Below, piece by piece: positions 8,005 to 16,598 of a DNA stretch of 64,000 nucleotides. A model generated the notes under the pieces. It was not told the origin of the DNA. It saw only the letters and a program-made list of their open reading frames with translations, and made no database searches. Source of the stretch: a virus; the IMG/VR virus record IMGVR_UViG_3300035137_000026, positions 62,001-126,000 of that record; one strand, 5' to 3'. Within the stretch, counting starts at the first letter, position 1; each line of letters begins with the position of its first letter. Position numbers and translations under genes: made by a program.

Positions 8005-8430
8005 ATGACGCAGCCAACAGTATCCAAACTAAGAGACTTGCTGAAGCCTCGAGATAGGCAGATTATTGATGCCACAGCTGGGACTAATTGGATACCCAAG
8101 AATCCTCGAGAGCTTATTTTGCCTTATACAGAGGAAGACGAGGAAGTAGATCGTACTTCTGTCGAATTCCGTCGCAAGAAGGCTAAGGAAGTCTACGACG
8201 GCTATGGTGTTCTTATCGAAGAGTGTCAACAGCTCGAAGAGGAGATCATTGAACAAAGTAAGGACGTCGAGGTTACTCTTAATCCCGCTACACATCTTCG
8301 GGTGATAGAGGCAGTACAGAGAGTATTTCCAGGATCTGATGGCAAGACGATTACCTTTGAGATGTATCAGAAATGCATCCAGGCGCTGGCAAAGGTAAGT
8401 AACGAAAACATCCCGAAGCCGTATAGGTGA
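8005..8430 (+). CDS. Hypothetical protein, acidic helical
   Basis: 141 residues, two bases after the previous stop, with only a weak ribosome site, suggesting coupled translation. The sequence is charged and helical (VEFRRKKAKEVYDGYGVLIEECQQLEEEIIEQ may form a coiled coil at about 51-83). The C-terminal part has alternating hydrophobics (LRVIEAVQRVFPG; TFEMYQKCIQALAKV). No domain is recognised. In this position between TerL and portal a packaging or head accessory role is possible but not shown. Confidence 0.7.
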   Translation: MTQPTVSKLRDLLKPRDRQIIDATAGTNWIPKNPRELILPYTEEDEEVDRTSVEFRRKKAKEVYDGYGVLIEECQQLEEEIIEQSKDVEVTLNPATHLRVIEAVQRVFPGSDGKTITFEMYQKCIQALAKVSNENIPKPYR

Positions 8431-8451
8431 GAACAATGGCAGGTGACAGTT

Positions 8452-8811
8452 ATGATGGTATTTAGTCCTATTAATGATCAGGCATATGATGAGGCAGCAA
8501 TACAGATAACATACTGTAAGTTGTTTCCCTTACTAACAGAGGATTTTCTTACACGACTAGATTCCAAAGAGATGATGTTGGCTTCTAACCTGATTGTGCA
8601 AACAGATGCTGGTCAGGCAGTTTCTACAACTGGTAGTCCAGTAGCACAATCTGGCTCAACTACTTCGCCTGGACAAGGTCGTGTTAATGCTACTTATCTG
8701 GGCGATTACAAGAAGCCTGGCACCTTGGGGCTTGAGCAAGAGAAGAAAGCTATTAAGGAGGCCGGAGGGCAGGTAACTGGTTCTGTCCTTGAGGCTGGAC
8801 TGGGTGAATAG
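8452..8811 (+). CDS. Small hypothetical protein before portal cluster
   Basis: 119 residues from the ATG at 8452, which has AGGTGA five bases upstream. A GTG at 8443 in the same frame would add three residues and has its own AGGTGAG eleven bases back. The N-terminal 60 residues are mixed and helical (YCKLFPLLTEDFLTRLDSKEMM). The C-terminal half is low-complexity and Ser/Thr/Gly-rich (STTGSPVAQSGSTTSPGQG), probably disordered. The gene abuts the next ATG. No recognised function. Confidence 0.65.
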   Translation: MMVFSPINDQAYDEAAIQITYCKLFPLLTEDFLTRLDSKEMMLASNLIVQTDAGQAVSTTGSPVAQSGSTTSPGQGRVNATYLGDYKKPGTLGLEQEKKAIKEAGGQVTGSVLEAGLGE

Positions 8812-10812
8812 ATGTCGTTTACACAAGATACACATACGCAAGTGGATACTAGCCCTAAAGAGCTGTATCGTGCTGGTCCAGTAAAAGTGGATGTAAATCC
8901 GGCGAATCCATTTAGTCAAGTAGATTATGGCGTGATCATTAAGGCTTTTGAGTTTGAGGCTTCTAATATCGAGACAGAAGAAGCTGCTAAGGCCCATCAC
9001 TATAGAGATGTCTATTCTACAAAGAACTTTTCCTATCGTGTTCGTGAACAGATGAATTATTATCCTGGCATGCATCAGACTACTGGTGGTGTGCCTGGTG
9101 AAGATCCATTCTATACAAATGCCAAGAAGATAGCCGACGACAGGCTCAACTTCTGGGACAATGCAATGGATAATCCAGAGTCTTTTATGGACGGTCTACG
9201 AGATAGACAAGCGGACTTTGATTACACCAAAATCTTTGGATCAGATCTATCAGCTAAGAAAAGAGCTGAAGAGATTGGTAAGATGCTTACCGAGTGTGTT
9301 CCTTGCTTTGATAGGTTGCTGGATGGTATGCAGCTATTGCCTGATGGAGATCTTCTCGAGATACACGCTCTTAATATCAAAATCCGTACAGACTTACTTG
9401 ATAAGATTCGTGAGCTGTTTAAAGACCCAGGAGCATTTATTGATATCTGTGAACTACTCAAGATGCTGTCTCACTTGTGTCCACAAGATCTCCTGGCAAT
9501 CCTAGCTCTCTTAACACAGTACCTAGCTAAACTGAACCTGGATTTCCGATTCAACTTGGATTTCATTATTCAGCTGGTTGGGCCGATCCTCAGCCCATTC
9601 CTAGATGCTCTGTCTGCATGGTTAGACAAGTGGATACAGCTTATTCTGACTCCCATCATCTGTGTGGTAGACCACATCAATGAGACTATTCTTTTGGCTC
9701 AAAGCATGAAGATTCCATTTTCTGATGTGAGTGCCAATGTAGGTATGGATTTAGGTGTCGCAGCACCAGCACACGAGAATGCTGCTGGTAGTTTCGGTTT
9801 TGGTGGAAATACTGGTGTCGGAGATGCCTCTGGAACGAATATGGATCCACATGCTTCAGCGTGGACGGGTTGGCAGTGGGAAGAATTTAATACTCCCGAT
9901 GAGGAAAAATACAACCCCGTAGTTCCGACTCCTCCAGCAGAAGAGACCCAGATGGCGAAAGAGGAGATAGTAGAAGCCTGGAGTCCATCATTCTCAGAAG
10001 CTGAAAGAGAAGAGCGGAATGCGAGATGGAGAGAGTTGCAAGCTCGAGAAAGAGCAAAGAGAGATAGAGTACCTCCGCCTGAACAATACCGAAATACCGA
10101 TGGTACTCGTTGGAGTAAGGATGATATTCCCAATTCTGAGAAATATCAGACTGGTGGTGGCTGGGAAGGTGGCTATAATCCACCCGAAGACCAAACTGCC
10201 CCCAGTGAAGGTACGGCTTATCTAGACGCTTCTCCTCTGGTGAACTCTATCGTTCAAATGCGCAATATTCTCCAGGGTGGCATTCAGTATATCAAGGACT
10301 GGTTTACCTATATCACCCAAATGATTTATGATTTGTTGGGTACAGATTTTGGCTGGATGAGTACAAAGGCTGATAACACAATGTTGAGGTCTAGAATCAT
10401 TCAGCTTATTCTAATGGTTAAGTCCATAATCGAAGCCATCGCTAAGAATGGTTTAGAATGTGGCACGCATAGTAACTTTAATCCAGCTCAGCTGAAATAT
10501 ATTCTTGAGGATGAGCTGAATGGTAGAACAAATACAGACTTTGAGGTTAGACCAGATGGAACGATTGTTGTTCGCCCTCCCACAACTACGTGGCCCAGCG
10601 ACCAGACTGAGGAAGATTTACCTAAAGAACCTGGTCAGATTCCTGGACCGCTGCCTGGCGTTGTTATCGAAGAGCCAATACCTAGTGGAGACAAGCAAAA
10701 TTACGTAGAATCGGGTATTATTATCAAAGACTGTTTCAAGAGCATATCCGCTACAGAGCTTGAACAGGCCAGAGCATGGATTGCTGATTTTGAGAAGAAG
10801 GGTGCTGTTTAA
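8812..10812 (+). CDS. Large hypothetical virion-region protein
   Basis: 666 residues I do not recognise. The N-terminal 200 residues are polar with many aromatic residues. Residues about 206-296 are strongly hydrophobic and helical (LLAILALLTQYLAKLNL; IIQLVGPILSPFLDAL; WIQLILTPIICVVDHI), like stacked amphipathic or membrane-associated helices. A Pro/Glu/Trp-rich low-complexity region (about 330-470) follows, then another helical block (WFTYITQMIYDLLG; IIQLILMVKSIIEAIAKNG) and a Pro-rich tail. The gene begins immediately after the previous stop and is TAATG-coupled to the portal gene. The two hydrophobic helical blocks suggest a head-vertex or internal virion protein that may interact with portal; this is inference from position. 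Confidence 0.7.
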   Translation: MSFTQDTHTQVDTSPKELYRAGPVKVDVNPANPFSQVDYGVIIKAFEFEASNIETEEAAKAHHYRDVYSTKNFSYRVREQMNYYPGMHQTTGGVPGEDPFYTNAKKIADDRLNFWDNAMDNPESFMDGLRDRQADFDYTKIFGSDLSAKKRAEEIGKMLTECVPCFDRLLDGMQLLPDGDLLEIHALNIKIRTDLLDKIRELFKDPGAFIDICELLKMLSHLCPQDLLAILALLTQYLAKLNLDFRFNLDFIIQLVGPILSPFLDALSAWLDKWIQLILTPIICVVDHINETILLAQSMKIPFSDVSANVGMDLGVAAPAHENAAGSFGFGGNTGVGDASGTNMDPHASAWTGWQWEEFNTPDEEKYNPVVPTPPAEETQMAKEEIVEAWSPSFSEAEREERNARWRELQARERAKRDRVPPPEQYRNTDGTRWSKDDIPNSEKYQTGGGWEGGYNPPEDQTAPSEGTAYLDASPLVNSIVQMRNILQGGIQYIKDWFTYITQMIYDLLGTDFGWMSTKADNTMLRSRIIQLILMVKSIIEAIAKNGLECGTHSNFNPAQLKYILEDELNGRTNTDFEVRPDGTIVVRPPTTTWPSDQTEEDLPKEPGQIPGPLPGVVIEEPIPSGDKQNYVESGIIIKDCFKSISATELEQARAWIADFEKKGAV

Positions 10813-13037
10813 TGGGAGTCAAAACTGAACAACTAGAATTCTTCGATCAGCAGGCACCGAATAACGGTTTCGGCAATACTAAAACTGGTCAGGCCAAGAG
10901 AGTGACTATTCCACGGATCATTCCGTCATCTGTCAAGGCCTTTACGGCTAATCTTGGCCGAGGCCGAGTGAATTCTATCCGTTGGGAGTTGCCCGAGTGG
11001 GATCTAGCTGAGTGCGGCCGAATCCTAGATACAGAAGCTTATGTTCGTAGAGCCTTTCGCAATAAGAAAAACCTCTTCATGAAAGAAGGCTGTCAGTTCG
11101 TAGGTGCTAAGCCTGAACGAGTAAGTTACATCAAACGTCGCTTCCAGCAAATAGAAGAAGCCACTCAAATTCCATTCAAGATTTGGCTGGGTCAGATCGT
11201 TTGGTCTTTGGTTCGGACAAATAATGCATTCTTAGCGAAGGTTCGAAATGAGAAGTCTTCTGGTGGCAGAATCCGGACTAGCGCTAATGGCAAACAACTT
11301 AAGCCGGTAGCAGGCTATTTCCCTATCTCTCCAGAGACACTTCGTTTCAAACGAGATGAATACGGTAAAATACTTAAGTATTCTCAAGAGGTTTATGGTA
11401 AGACGGCGGTAGAATTCCGCCCAGAGGACATTATCCACTTCTACTTTGATAAGCGTGAGGGCTTTGCTGTTGGTACTCCAGACCTGGTGCCTGTGAAAGA
11501 TGATATTCGTGCTCTCAGACGGATTGAAGAGAACGTGGAACTACTTGTATATCAACACCTTTTCCCACTATTCCACTACACAGTGGGTACACAGAATGAG
11601 CCAGCCAAGGTATATGCTGATGGCCGGGATGAGGTTCAGGAAGTACAGTTAAAGGTAGCTCAGATGCCGTCTGATGGTTGCTGGGTAACACCTGAACGGC
11701 ACAAGATTGAGGCAATCAGTGCTTCGAGTTCTCCTGTGGCAGTTGAAAAAGTAATTGCACATTTCAAGCAGCGTATCTATACGGGTTTGGGAGTAAGCTC
11801 TGTAGATATGGGTGAAGGCGATACGGCTAACAAGTCTACAGCTCAAACTATGTCTCGGAACCTTATTGATGATACGAAGGCCAACCAGAAAGAATTTGCA
11901 GCTCAGTTTGAAGCATTCATAATCAGAGAGCTACTCCTCGAGAGTACATTCTCTGACGCTACTTTGCTGGATGAAGAGAACGAAGTCTACCTCCAATTTA
12001 ATGAGATCGACTTTGAATCTCGTCAGGCGAAAGAGAACCATCTGGTTGATATCTTTCTTAAAAACGCCATCACACATGACGAATTACGTACTGGAATGGG
12101 CAAAGAGCCGTTCCAGGGTGAAGGTTGGCCAACATCTAGAAACAAGTCTGTTATATTCACTAAGGGCGACGGTGATTGGGCTAGAACCAATTATGGCCTA
12201 ATTGAACGTGACAAGATGCTCATTACAGCTGTAGACGAACCTCAGTCCGAGCAGGCTAAAGCAGAATCTAAATCTCGAACCACAGCCAACACGGCTAAGA
12301 CATTATCTTCTAGTGGCGGGAACTCAGTCTCCAATAAGAATACACCTAGCAACCAGCACGGAACACGCAGTACTACTAAGGTAAACAAAGACAACTTTGG
12401 TGTCCACAATACTATTCCTTCTCTAAGTGTGATATATATGCAGGGCGCTCCTCTACAGAATATGTATGATACGCTGTCTGATGACTTGGGTCGACATATT
12501 CGCACTCGAGGAGTGGTGATGTCTGAGCTAAGAGTACTAATTGACTCAGCTTTTGGACATGCTAAGGAAAGATTGATATCCTTATGTCAACGAGCTTATA
12601 GGCTAGGCCTGCAGGATGCTGGGGCTGAAGTTTGGGAAGTCCGTTCTGATGTGGCAGATAATAAGATCAATGACCATATTTCAAGATATGTGGACAAGTT
12701 AAGGAAAGATGTAGTGTCACAGCTAAATCGCCACACCCTCAAATCTAGGGATATTACTGATGCCAATGCCGTGTTTGTTAGTCTAATCATGGATTCTCTT
12801 AGACACAGAGCAACTATGATTGATAATAGTGAAGTTATGCGGGCATATAACTACGGCAAGGTTAGCGGGTTCCGGATTAGAGGCTTTGAGCGGATCGCCA
12901 GCCGTAGACATAATGCTCGAGATTGTGATATCTGTGACAGGCATATTTTGAAATACGAAAACAGTGATGTTATAATTTTTGAAGACTTACCCCCTCTGCA
13001 TCCAAATTGCACATGCACAATGGAGCGAGAGGCTTAA
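10812..13037 (+). CDS. Portal protein fused to C-terminal MuF-like domain
   Basis: 741 residues. Residues about 60-470 read as a portal (SPP1/HK97-type): EWDLAECGRILDTEAYVRRAF, a stem/clip region with PISPETLRFKRDEYGK and FRPEDIIHFYFDKREG, and a crown with YTGLGVSSVDMGEG and FEAFIIRELLLES. A Ser/Thr/Asn-rich linker (about 480-530) leads to a second, helical domain ending in the MuF/SPP1-gp7 signature DCDIC...LPPLHPNCTCTME (about 704-738). The portal is the dodecameric DNA channel and motor dock. MuF-type proteins are minor head proteins carried in a few copies. Fusion would place the MuF part on every portal subunit. No separate MuF gene is seen nearby. The reading frame is uninterrupted, so the fusion is real in this sequence. 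Confidence 0.9.
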   Translation: MGVKTEQLEFFDQQAPNNGFGNTKTGQAKRVTIPRIIPSSVKAFTANLGRGRVNSIRWELPEWDLAECGRILDTEAYVRRAFRNKKNLFMKEGCQFVGAKPERVSYIKRRFQQIEEATQIPFKIWLGQIVWSLVRTNNAFLAKVRNEKSSGGRIRTSANGKQLKPVAGYFPISPETLRFKRDEYGKILKYSQEVYGKTAVEFRPEDIIHFYFDKREGFAVGTPDLVPVKDDIRALRRIEENVELLVYQHLFPLFHYTVGTQNEPAKVYADGRDEVQEVQLKVAQMPSDGCWVTPERHKIEAISASSSPVAVEKVIAHFKQRIYTGLGVSSVDMGEGDTANKSTAQTMSRNLIDDTKANQKEFAAQFEAFIIRELLLESTFSDATLLDEENEVYLQFNEIDFESRQAKENHLVDIFLKNAITHDELRTGMGKEPFQGEGWPTSRNKSVIFTKGDGDWARTNYGLIERDKMLITAVDEPQSEQAKAESKSRTTANTAKTLSSSGGNSVSNKNTPSNQHGTRSTTKVNKDNFGVHNTIPSLSVIYMQGAPLQNMYDTLSDDLGRHIRTRGVVMSELRVLIDSAFGHAKERLISLCQRAYRLGLQDAGAEVWEVRSDVADNKINDHISRYVDKLRKDVVSQLNRHTLKSRDITDANAVFVSLIMDSLRHRATMIDNSEVMRAYNYGKVSGFRIRGFERIASRRHNARDCDICDRHILKYENSDVIIFEDLPPLHPNCTCTMEREA

Positions 13038-13051
13038 GGAGTGTTAGCAAT

Positions 13052-15151
13052 ATGACGCTAAATTTCAACTTTACAGATTACTTTAGGCTTACACAGCCTA
13101 GTGATCAGCAGGTAGAAGAGTGGAAGGATTATCTGGGTGGCATGACTGCTAGTCAGGGTCTTCGTATTATCATGGAGGCTACCCACGCTGCATATCTGAA
13201 TCGTAATGACAGAGTGTATATCCCATCTCGCATGGCTGAGGGTGTTTCTACTTTCAGAACTGGCGAGAAACCAACCAAGCTTCTCAAGCATCACCGCCCA
13301 GACGAAGATCCTGTTGGTGTTATTCGTGGGGCTAGATTTGTACCTACCGTACCCGATGAACTTGCATACAACCCTGATGTTATCAACTTGATGAGCAGCA
13401 GTGCTCCCATTAAGGATCAGCTAAAGTCTATGAGAAATCTATGGCGTTCTGGAGTCTTTCATCAGGAAGGCTGGAGAGGCCTAGGTTACATCGAACTTAT
13501 CGGTGACGTGTATGACAAGACAACGATTGAGCAGATTCAGGATGGACGTTTTGACGCTGTGTCTACTAGCTTCCGTTCCCCTGGACATGTATACTGCTTT
13601 ATCTGTGGACAGAACTGGGCCAAAGATGGCTACTGTGATCACGATCATAGCGAACTCTATACAGAAGATGGAGCAGAAGAAGATGATATGAAGTTTCCAG
13701 CAATGGCAATTGCAGGGCTTCATGACTATATAGAAACCAGCTTTATTACATTTGAAGGCGATGCATTAGCAACGGTTAAAGTAATGGATGAAGCTAATGC
13801 TGATAACAATATTACGTTCTTCTTGCCAGATACTTGGAAGGAAGAGCCAACCACTTGTGAACCCACTTTTGAGTTTAAGGACTTCAAGGAGGACGATATG
13901 GCAAAGCCAGCAACGAAAGATGAAATTACTCTTTCCGACGCCGAGCAGAAAGTTCTCGATATCATTAAGAAACTTCGTGCGGATGCTAAGGATGAAGACC
14001 TTATTCCGTTGGCCCAGAAGATTGTGGTCCTTCGGGATGAGGAAGGATTCCTTCCATTCCAGCAGGAAGCGGAGATTGATGAAGAGACGGCTATCCAGTA
14101 CGCTCTTGAAGACTTAGAGACATCCGATCAGGAAGTGGACGCAGATGCAGTGTATATGGAGATGGAGAAAGAATTAGACGAACTAGATCTTGCAGATGCT
14201 AAGCTTAGTACTAAGACTCGTAAGGGCCTACCTAGCTCAGCATTCTGTGGTCCAGATCGTTCTTTCCCAGTACCGGACTGTGCACATGTTACTGCTGCCC
14301 GCCGCCTAATTGGTCGTTACAAAGGTCCAGGCAACAAATCTTCGATTCTTGCTTGTGTATCTCGTAAGGCCAAGTCTCTAGGTTGCAACAGCAGCGATAG
14401 CGGTGAGGAACAGGGTACCAACAACGACTCTACCAACACGAACCTACTCCCATGTGAGGAAAACAGCCTAAAGAATATGGAAGACAACGATCTCCGTAAT
14501 GTTTATATGGCTGCTGAGCTAGAGCTTGTATCTCGAGGCCAGAAGATGGCATTTGAGTGCAAGGAGTGCGCTCTTCACGAGGAGAAGGTCAAGAAGGCCG
14601 AGAAATCAGTCGCAAAGGCTGAAGCTAAGGTCGAAAAACTCAATGATACTCTAGGTATTCTACGTGAGGAACTTCAGCGTGCATATGCAGATTATGCTGC
14701 TCAGGTTGACATCACAGTAGAAGCTAAGGCATCATTACACGCAGAACAGGTTGAAAATCTTGCGCTAATTGGAGTTTTGAATAAGAAGTATGATACTCTT
14801 GATGCAGCAAAAGTTGAAATCAAGGATAAAGACCTTGGTAAACTAGGAGAGGCCATCAAAGATGGCTTTGACCTTGAAAGCGTGACAGCGAAACTTAATG
14901 ACGGTATGGCTAGAGAGCCAGAGGGTATAGTGAAGGATCCCACGGTAAATCCGGATGGAGATAATCCACGGCTTCCAGAGGAACTTACAGGCCCAGCTCT
15001 GATGGCTATTGACAACATTAAAGAATTAGTCTCGGATGGCAAGATTTCTGATGCGAAGCACATTTATGCTACAATGAAGAAGTTGAAGTTGTTCCATGAT
15101 GAATTAACATTTGAAAGCCTTTCAGTGGAAGACGAAAACACCACTGAGTAG
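13052..15151 (+). CDS. Prohead protease fused to scaffolding protein
   Basis: 699 residues from ATG 13052, chosen for its AAGGAG site; the ATG at 13007 lies inside the portal gene and lacks one. Residues about 1-225 are an HK97-type Ser prohead protease: LLKHHRPDEDPVG supplies His80/81, and GRFDAVSTSF supplies Ser171/173. A small Cys/His knuckle follows (C182, C185, then YCDHDHS), as in many phage proteases of this type. From about 283 the protein is acidic and helical. It includes a module with FPVPDCAHVTAARRLIG (near 393-448), which I recall from phage head proteases and scaffolds, and a long coiled coil (about 505-600). The protease matures the capsid and destroys the scaffold; fusion ensures both are packaged inside the prohead. 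Confidence 0.88.
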   Translation: MTLNFNFTDYFRLTQPSDQQVEEWKDYLGGMTASQGLRIIMEATHAAYLNRNDRVYIPSRMAEGVSTFRTGEKPTKLLKHHRPDEDPVGVIRGARFVPTVPDELAYNPDVINLMSSSAPIKDQLKSMRNLWRSGVFHQEGWRGLGYIELIGDVYDKTTIEQIQDGRFDAVSTSFRSPGHVYCFICGQNWAKDGYCDHDHSELYTEDGAEEDDMKFPAMAIAGLHDYIETSFITFEGDALATVKVMDEANADNNITFFLPDTWKEEPTTCEPTFEFKDFKEDDMAKPATKDEITLSDAEQKVLDIIKKLRADAKDEDLIPLAQKIVVLRDEEGFLPFQQEAEIDEETAIQYALEDLETSDQEVDADAVYMEMEKELDELDLADAKLSTKTRKGLPSSAFCGPDRSFPVPDCAHVTAARRLIGRYKGPGNKSSILACVSRKAKSLGCNSSDSGEEQGTNNDSTNTNLLPCEENSLKNMEDNDLRNVYMAAELELVSRGQKMAFECKECALHEEKVKKAEKSVAKAEAKVEKLNDTLGILREELQRAYADYAAQVDITVEAKASLHAEQVENLALIGVLNKKYDTLDAAKVEIKDKDLGKLGEAIKDGFDLESVTAKLNDGMAREPEGIVKDPTVNPDGDNPRLPEELTGPALMAIDNIKELVSDGKISDAKHIYATMKKLKLFHDELTFESLSVEDENTTE
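13886..13892 (+). promoter_or_regulatory. Internal ribosome binding site for free scaffold
   Basis: AAGGAGG followed by a five-base spacer and an in-frame ATG at 13898. It is one of the best Shine-Dalgarno sites in the window yet lies in the middle of the protease-scaffold gene, exactly at the junction between protease and helical scaffold parts. This mirrors the nested scaffold start of lambda Nu3 within C. Confidence 0.7.
13898..15151 (+). CDS. Nested scaffolding protein (internal start)
   Basis: 417 residues, the C-terminal part of the protease-scaffold gene, starting MAKPATKDEITLSDAEQ. It is acidic and helical, contains the FPVPDCAHVTAARR module near residues 110-165 and a Lys/Ala/Glu coiled coil around 225-320, and ends in short helices, as expected of a capsid scaffold that is later digested. 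Independent translation is inferred from the strong internal ribosome site at 13886-13892. That would allow many scaffold copies per protease-scaffold fusion copy. Confidence 0.65.
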   Translation: MAKPATKDEITLSDAEQKVLDIIKKLRADAKDEDLIPLAQKIVVLRDEEGFLPFQQEAEIDEETAIQYALEDLETSDQEVDADAVYMEMEKELDELDLADAKLSTKTRKGLPSSAFCGPDRSFPVPDCAHVTAARRLIGRYKGPGNKSSILACVSRKAKSLGCNSSDSGEEQGTNNDSTNTNLLPCEENSLKNMEDNDLRNVYMAAELELVSRGQKMAFECKECALHEEKVKKAEKSVAKAEAKVEKLNDTLGILREELQRAYADYAAQVDITVEAKASLHAEQVENLALIGVLNKKYDTLDAAKVEIKDKDLGKLGEAIKDGFDLESVTAKLNDGMAREPEGIVKDPTVNPDGDNPRLPEELTGPALMAIDNIKELVSDGKISDAKHIYATMKKLKLFHDELTFESLSVEDENTTE

Positions 15152-15177
15152 AATTTGATACTAGGAGGTAACCAACT

Positions 15178-16572
15178 ATGGCTATTGATAGAGGATATGT
15201 TCCGAATCACAAAGTGTGGGACAGAATGGGTCGAGTTACTCCCAATGTGGAGCACTCCCACTCCGAGCGTCCTAGCTTTGAAAGTTTTGCTGCGCCATGG
15301 CTGCCAACTCAGCGGTATGATATGGAATATGAATATTACATCACAGTCTCCGCTGGTAAGGTAGTGGCTGAGGATCGCAATGGACACATCGTTCCAGCCG
15401 GTCTCCGCAAAGCCTGGAATAAGGCAGGCGGCACGACTGTTCTTAGCTACACGGCCACAGATGCTGCAGAAAACGTAATTGACCTCACAACCGGTGTGGT
15501 CGTAGCAGGTGTAGTTTCTTACAACCAGACTCAGCTTACCGAGGCTCTTAGAACTCGTGGTCTGATTAAAGAAACAGAATATGCTATGGACTTCATTTCG
15601 AAGCCTATCGGCGTAGCATCTTACAACTACTGGAAAGCCGCAGGCGAAGATCATTACGATCCAGCTAAGCTTTATCAGCACAACTTCCGTCCACAGGCTC
15701 TCGTAGCTGTTACTTGTGACTACTGCATCACGGTGCCAGTAGTTCCAAACGTTGCTACTACAGAGGCTATGGCCAACGACAATACGGCTGGTGCAGCCAA
15801 TCTATTGTCCGACCAGCTCGACGGTACGACACCTCGTGCCAAAGGTTGGTTCAGCTCAGCACAGATTAATGCTGTAACCAAGTATGCTAGCCAGGTTGCT
15901 TCAGGTGACGACCTTGTTTGTTATCTGTTTGATGCTTATCCACTAGCACACGTTACGGACGACACTCCAATGACAGCTTCTGTAGCTGGTCTTGTAGCAA
16001 AGAAAACATCTCTCAGTGCTGTAAGTGCTGCAGGCGATTACTACATTGACCACGATCTTGGTTTGCTGTTTGTGTATGAATCTGGCGGAAACGCAATCCC
16101 GTCTCCATGGACTACAAGTTCCACAATCACATATTACAACTACGAGTCTGTCGTAAGCGGTGCTGGTAATAGTTATATGTGTGCAACGGGCGACCTGAAT
16201 TTCGGCGACTTCCTCACATATGATGAGGATAGTAACCTAATCAAGGCTAATCTAGATATTGGTACTGCAGAAGGCTACAATGCCTCCGGTACAATTTATA
16301 CTGGTGATCCTGCTTATGATTCAGGTAGCAACGATGTTATTTCGCTTCAGCTTGAGCAGGCTATTAGCAACCACTGCGCTGGTATTGTTGGCCAGATCAT
16401 TGGTGAAACAAATTACCCACGTGATTATCTTGACAGAGTAAAGACAGCCTACCATGGCTATTCCGCTGCCAACATGAGAACTCCTGGTTCTGCTACCGGC
16501 GGACGTAGTGATCAGTTGACATACACTGGCGCTGCTGAGAAGATGATCATCGTTAACCTTATCATGCGATAA
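15178..16572 (+). CDS. Probable capsid decoration/minor head protein
   Basis: 464 residues between scaffold and major capsid genes, behind a strong AGGAGGT site. The sequence is beta-rich and uncharged, without enzymatic motifs. The N-terminal part has repeated short strands (YYITVSAGKVVAEDRNGHIVPAG). Residues about 287-297 read YYIDHDLGLLF, a hairpin motif that recurs in baseplate and fibre proteins of this window. The C-terminus ends in helices. A gene in this slot is often the decoration or cement protein, but this one is larger than classical ones. The role is inferred from position and abundance-type ribosome site. Confidence 0.65.
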   Translation: MAIDRGYVPNHKVWDRMGRVTPNVEHSHSERPSFESFAAPWLPTQRYDMEYEYYITVSAGKVVAEDRNGHIVPAGLRKAWNKAGGTTVLSYTATDAAENVIDLTTGVVVAGVVSYNQTQLTEALRTRGLIKETEYAMDFISKPIGVASYNYWKAAGEDHYDPAKLYQHNFRPQALVAVTCDYCITVPVVPNVATTEAMANDNTAGAANLLSDQLDGTTPRAKGWFSSAQINAVTKYASQVASGDDLVCYLFDAYPLAHVTDDTPMTASVAGLVAKKTSLSAVSAAGDYYIDHDLGLLFVYESGGNAIPSPWTTSSTITYYNYESVVSGAGNSYMCATGDLNFGDFLTYDEDSNLIKANLDIGTAEGYNASGTIYTGDPAYDSGSNDVISLQLEQAISNHCAGIVGQIIGETNYPRDYLDRVKTAYHGYSAANMRTPGSATGGRSDQLTYTGAAEKMIIVNLIMR

Positions 16573-16598
16573 TCATTAGTCGAGGAGGAATTACTAAA

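Noticed and set aside
13007-13051. Earlier ATG for the protease-scaffold gene
   Set aside because: It lies within the portal coding end, has no ribosome site, and the ATG at 13052 has AAGGAG upstream.
15064-15681. 205-codon open frame on the minus strand, and similar ones such as 38852-39466 and 332-892
   Set aside because: They lie wholly opposite well-supported + strand virion genes, lack ribosome sites and have no recognisable protein features.
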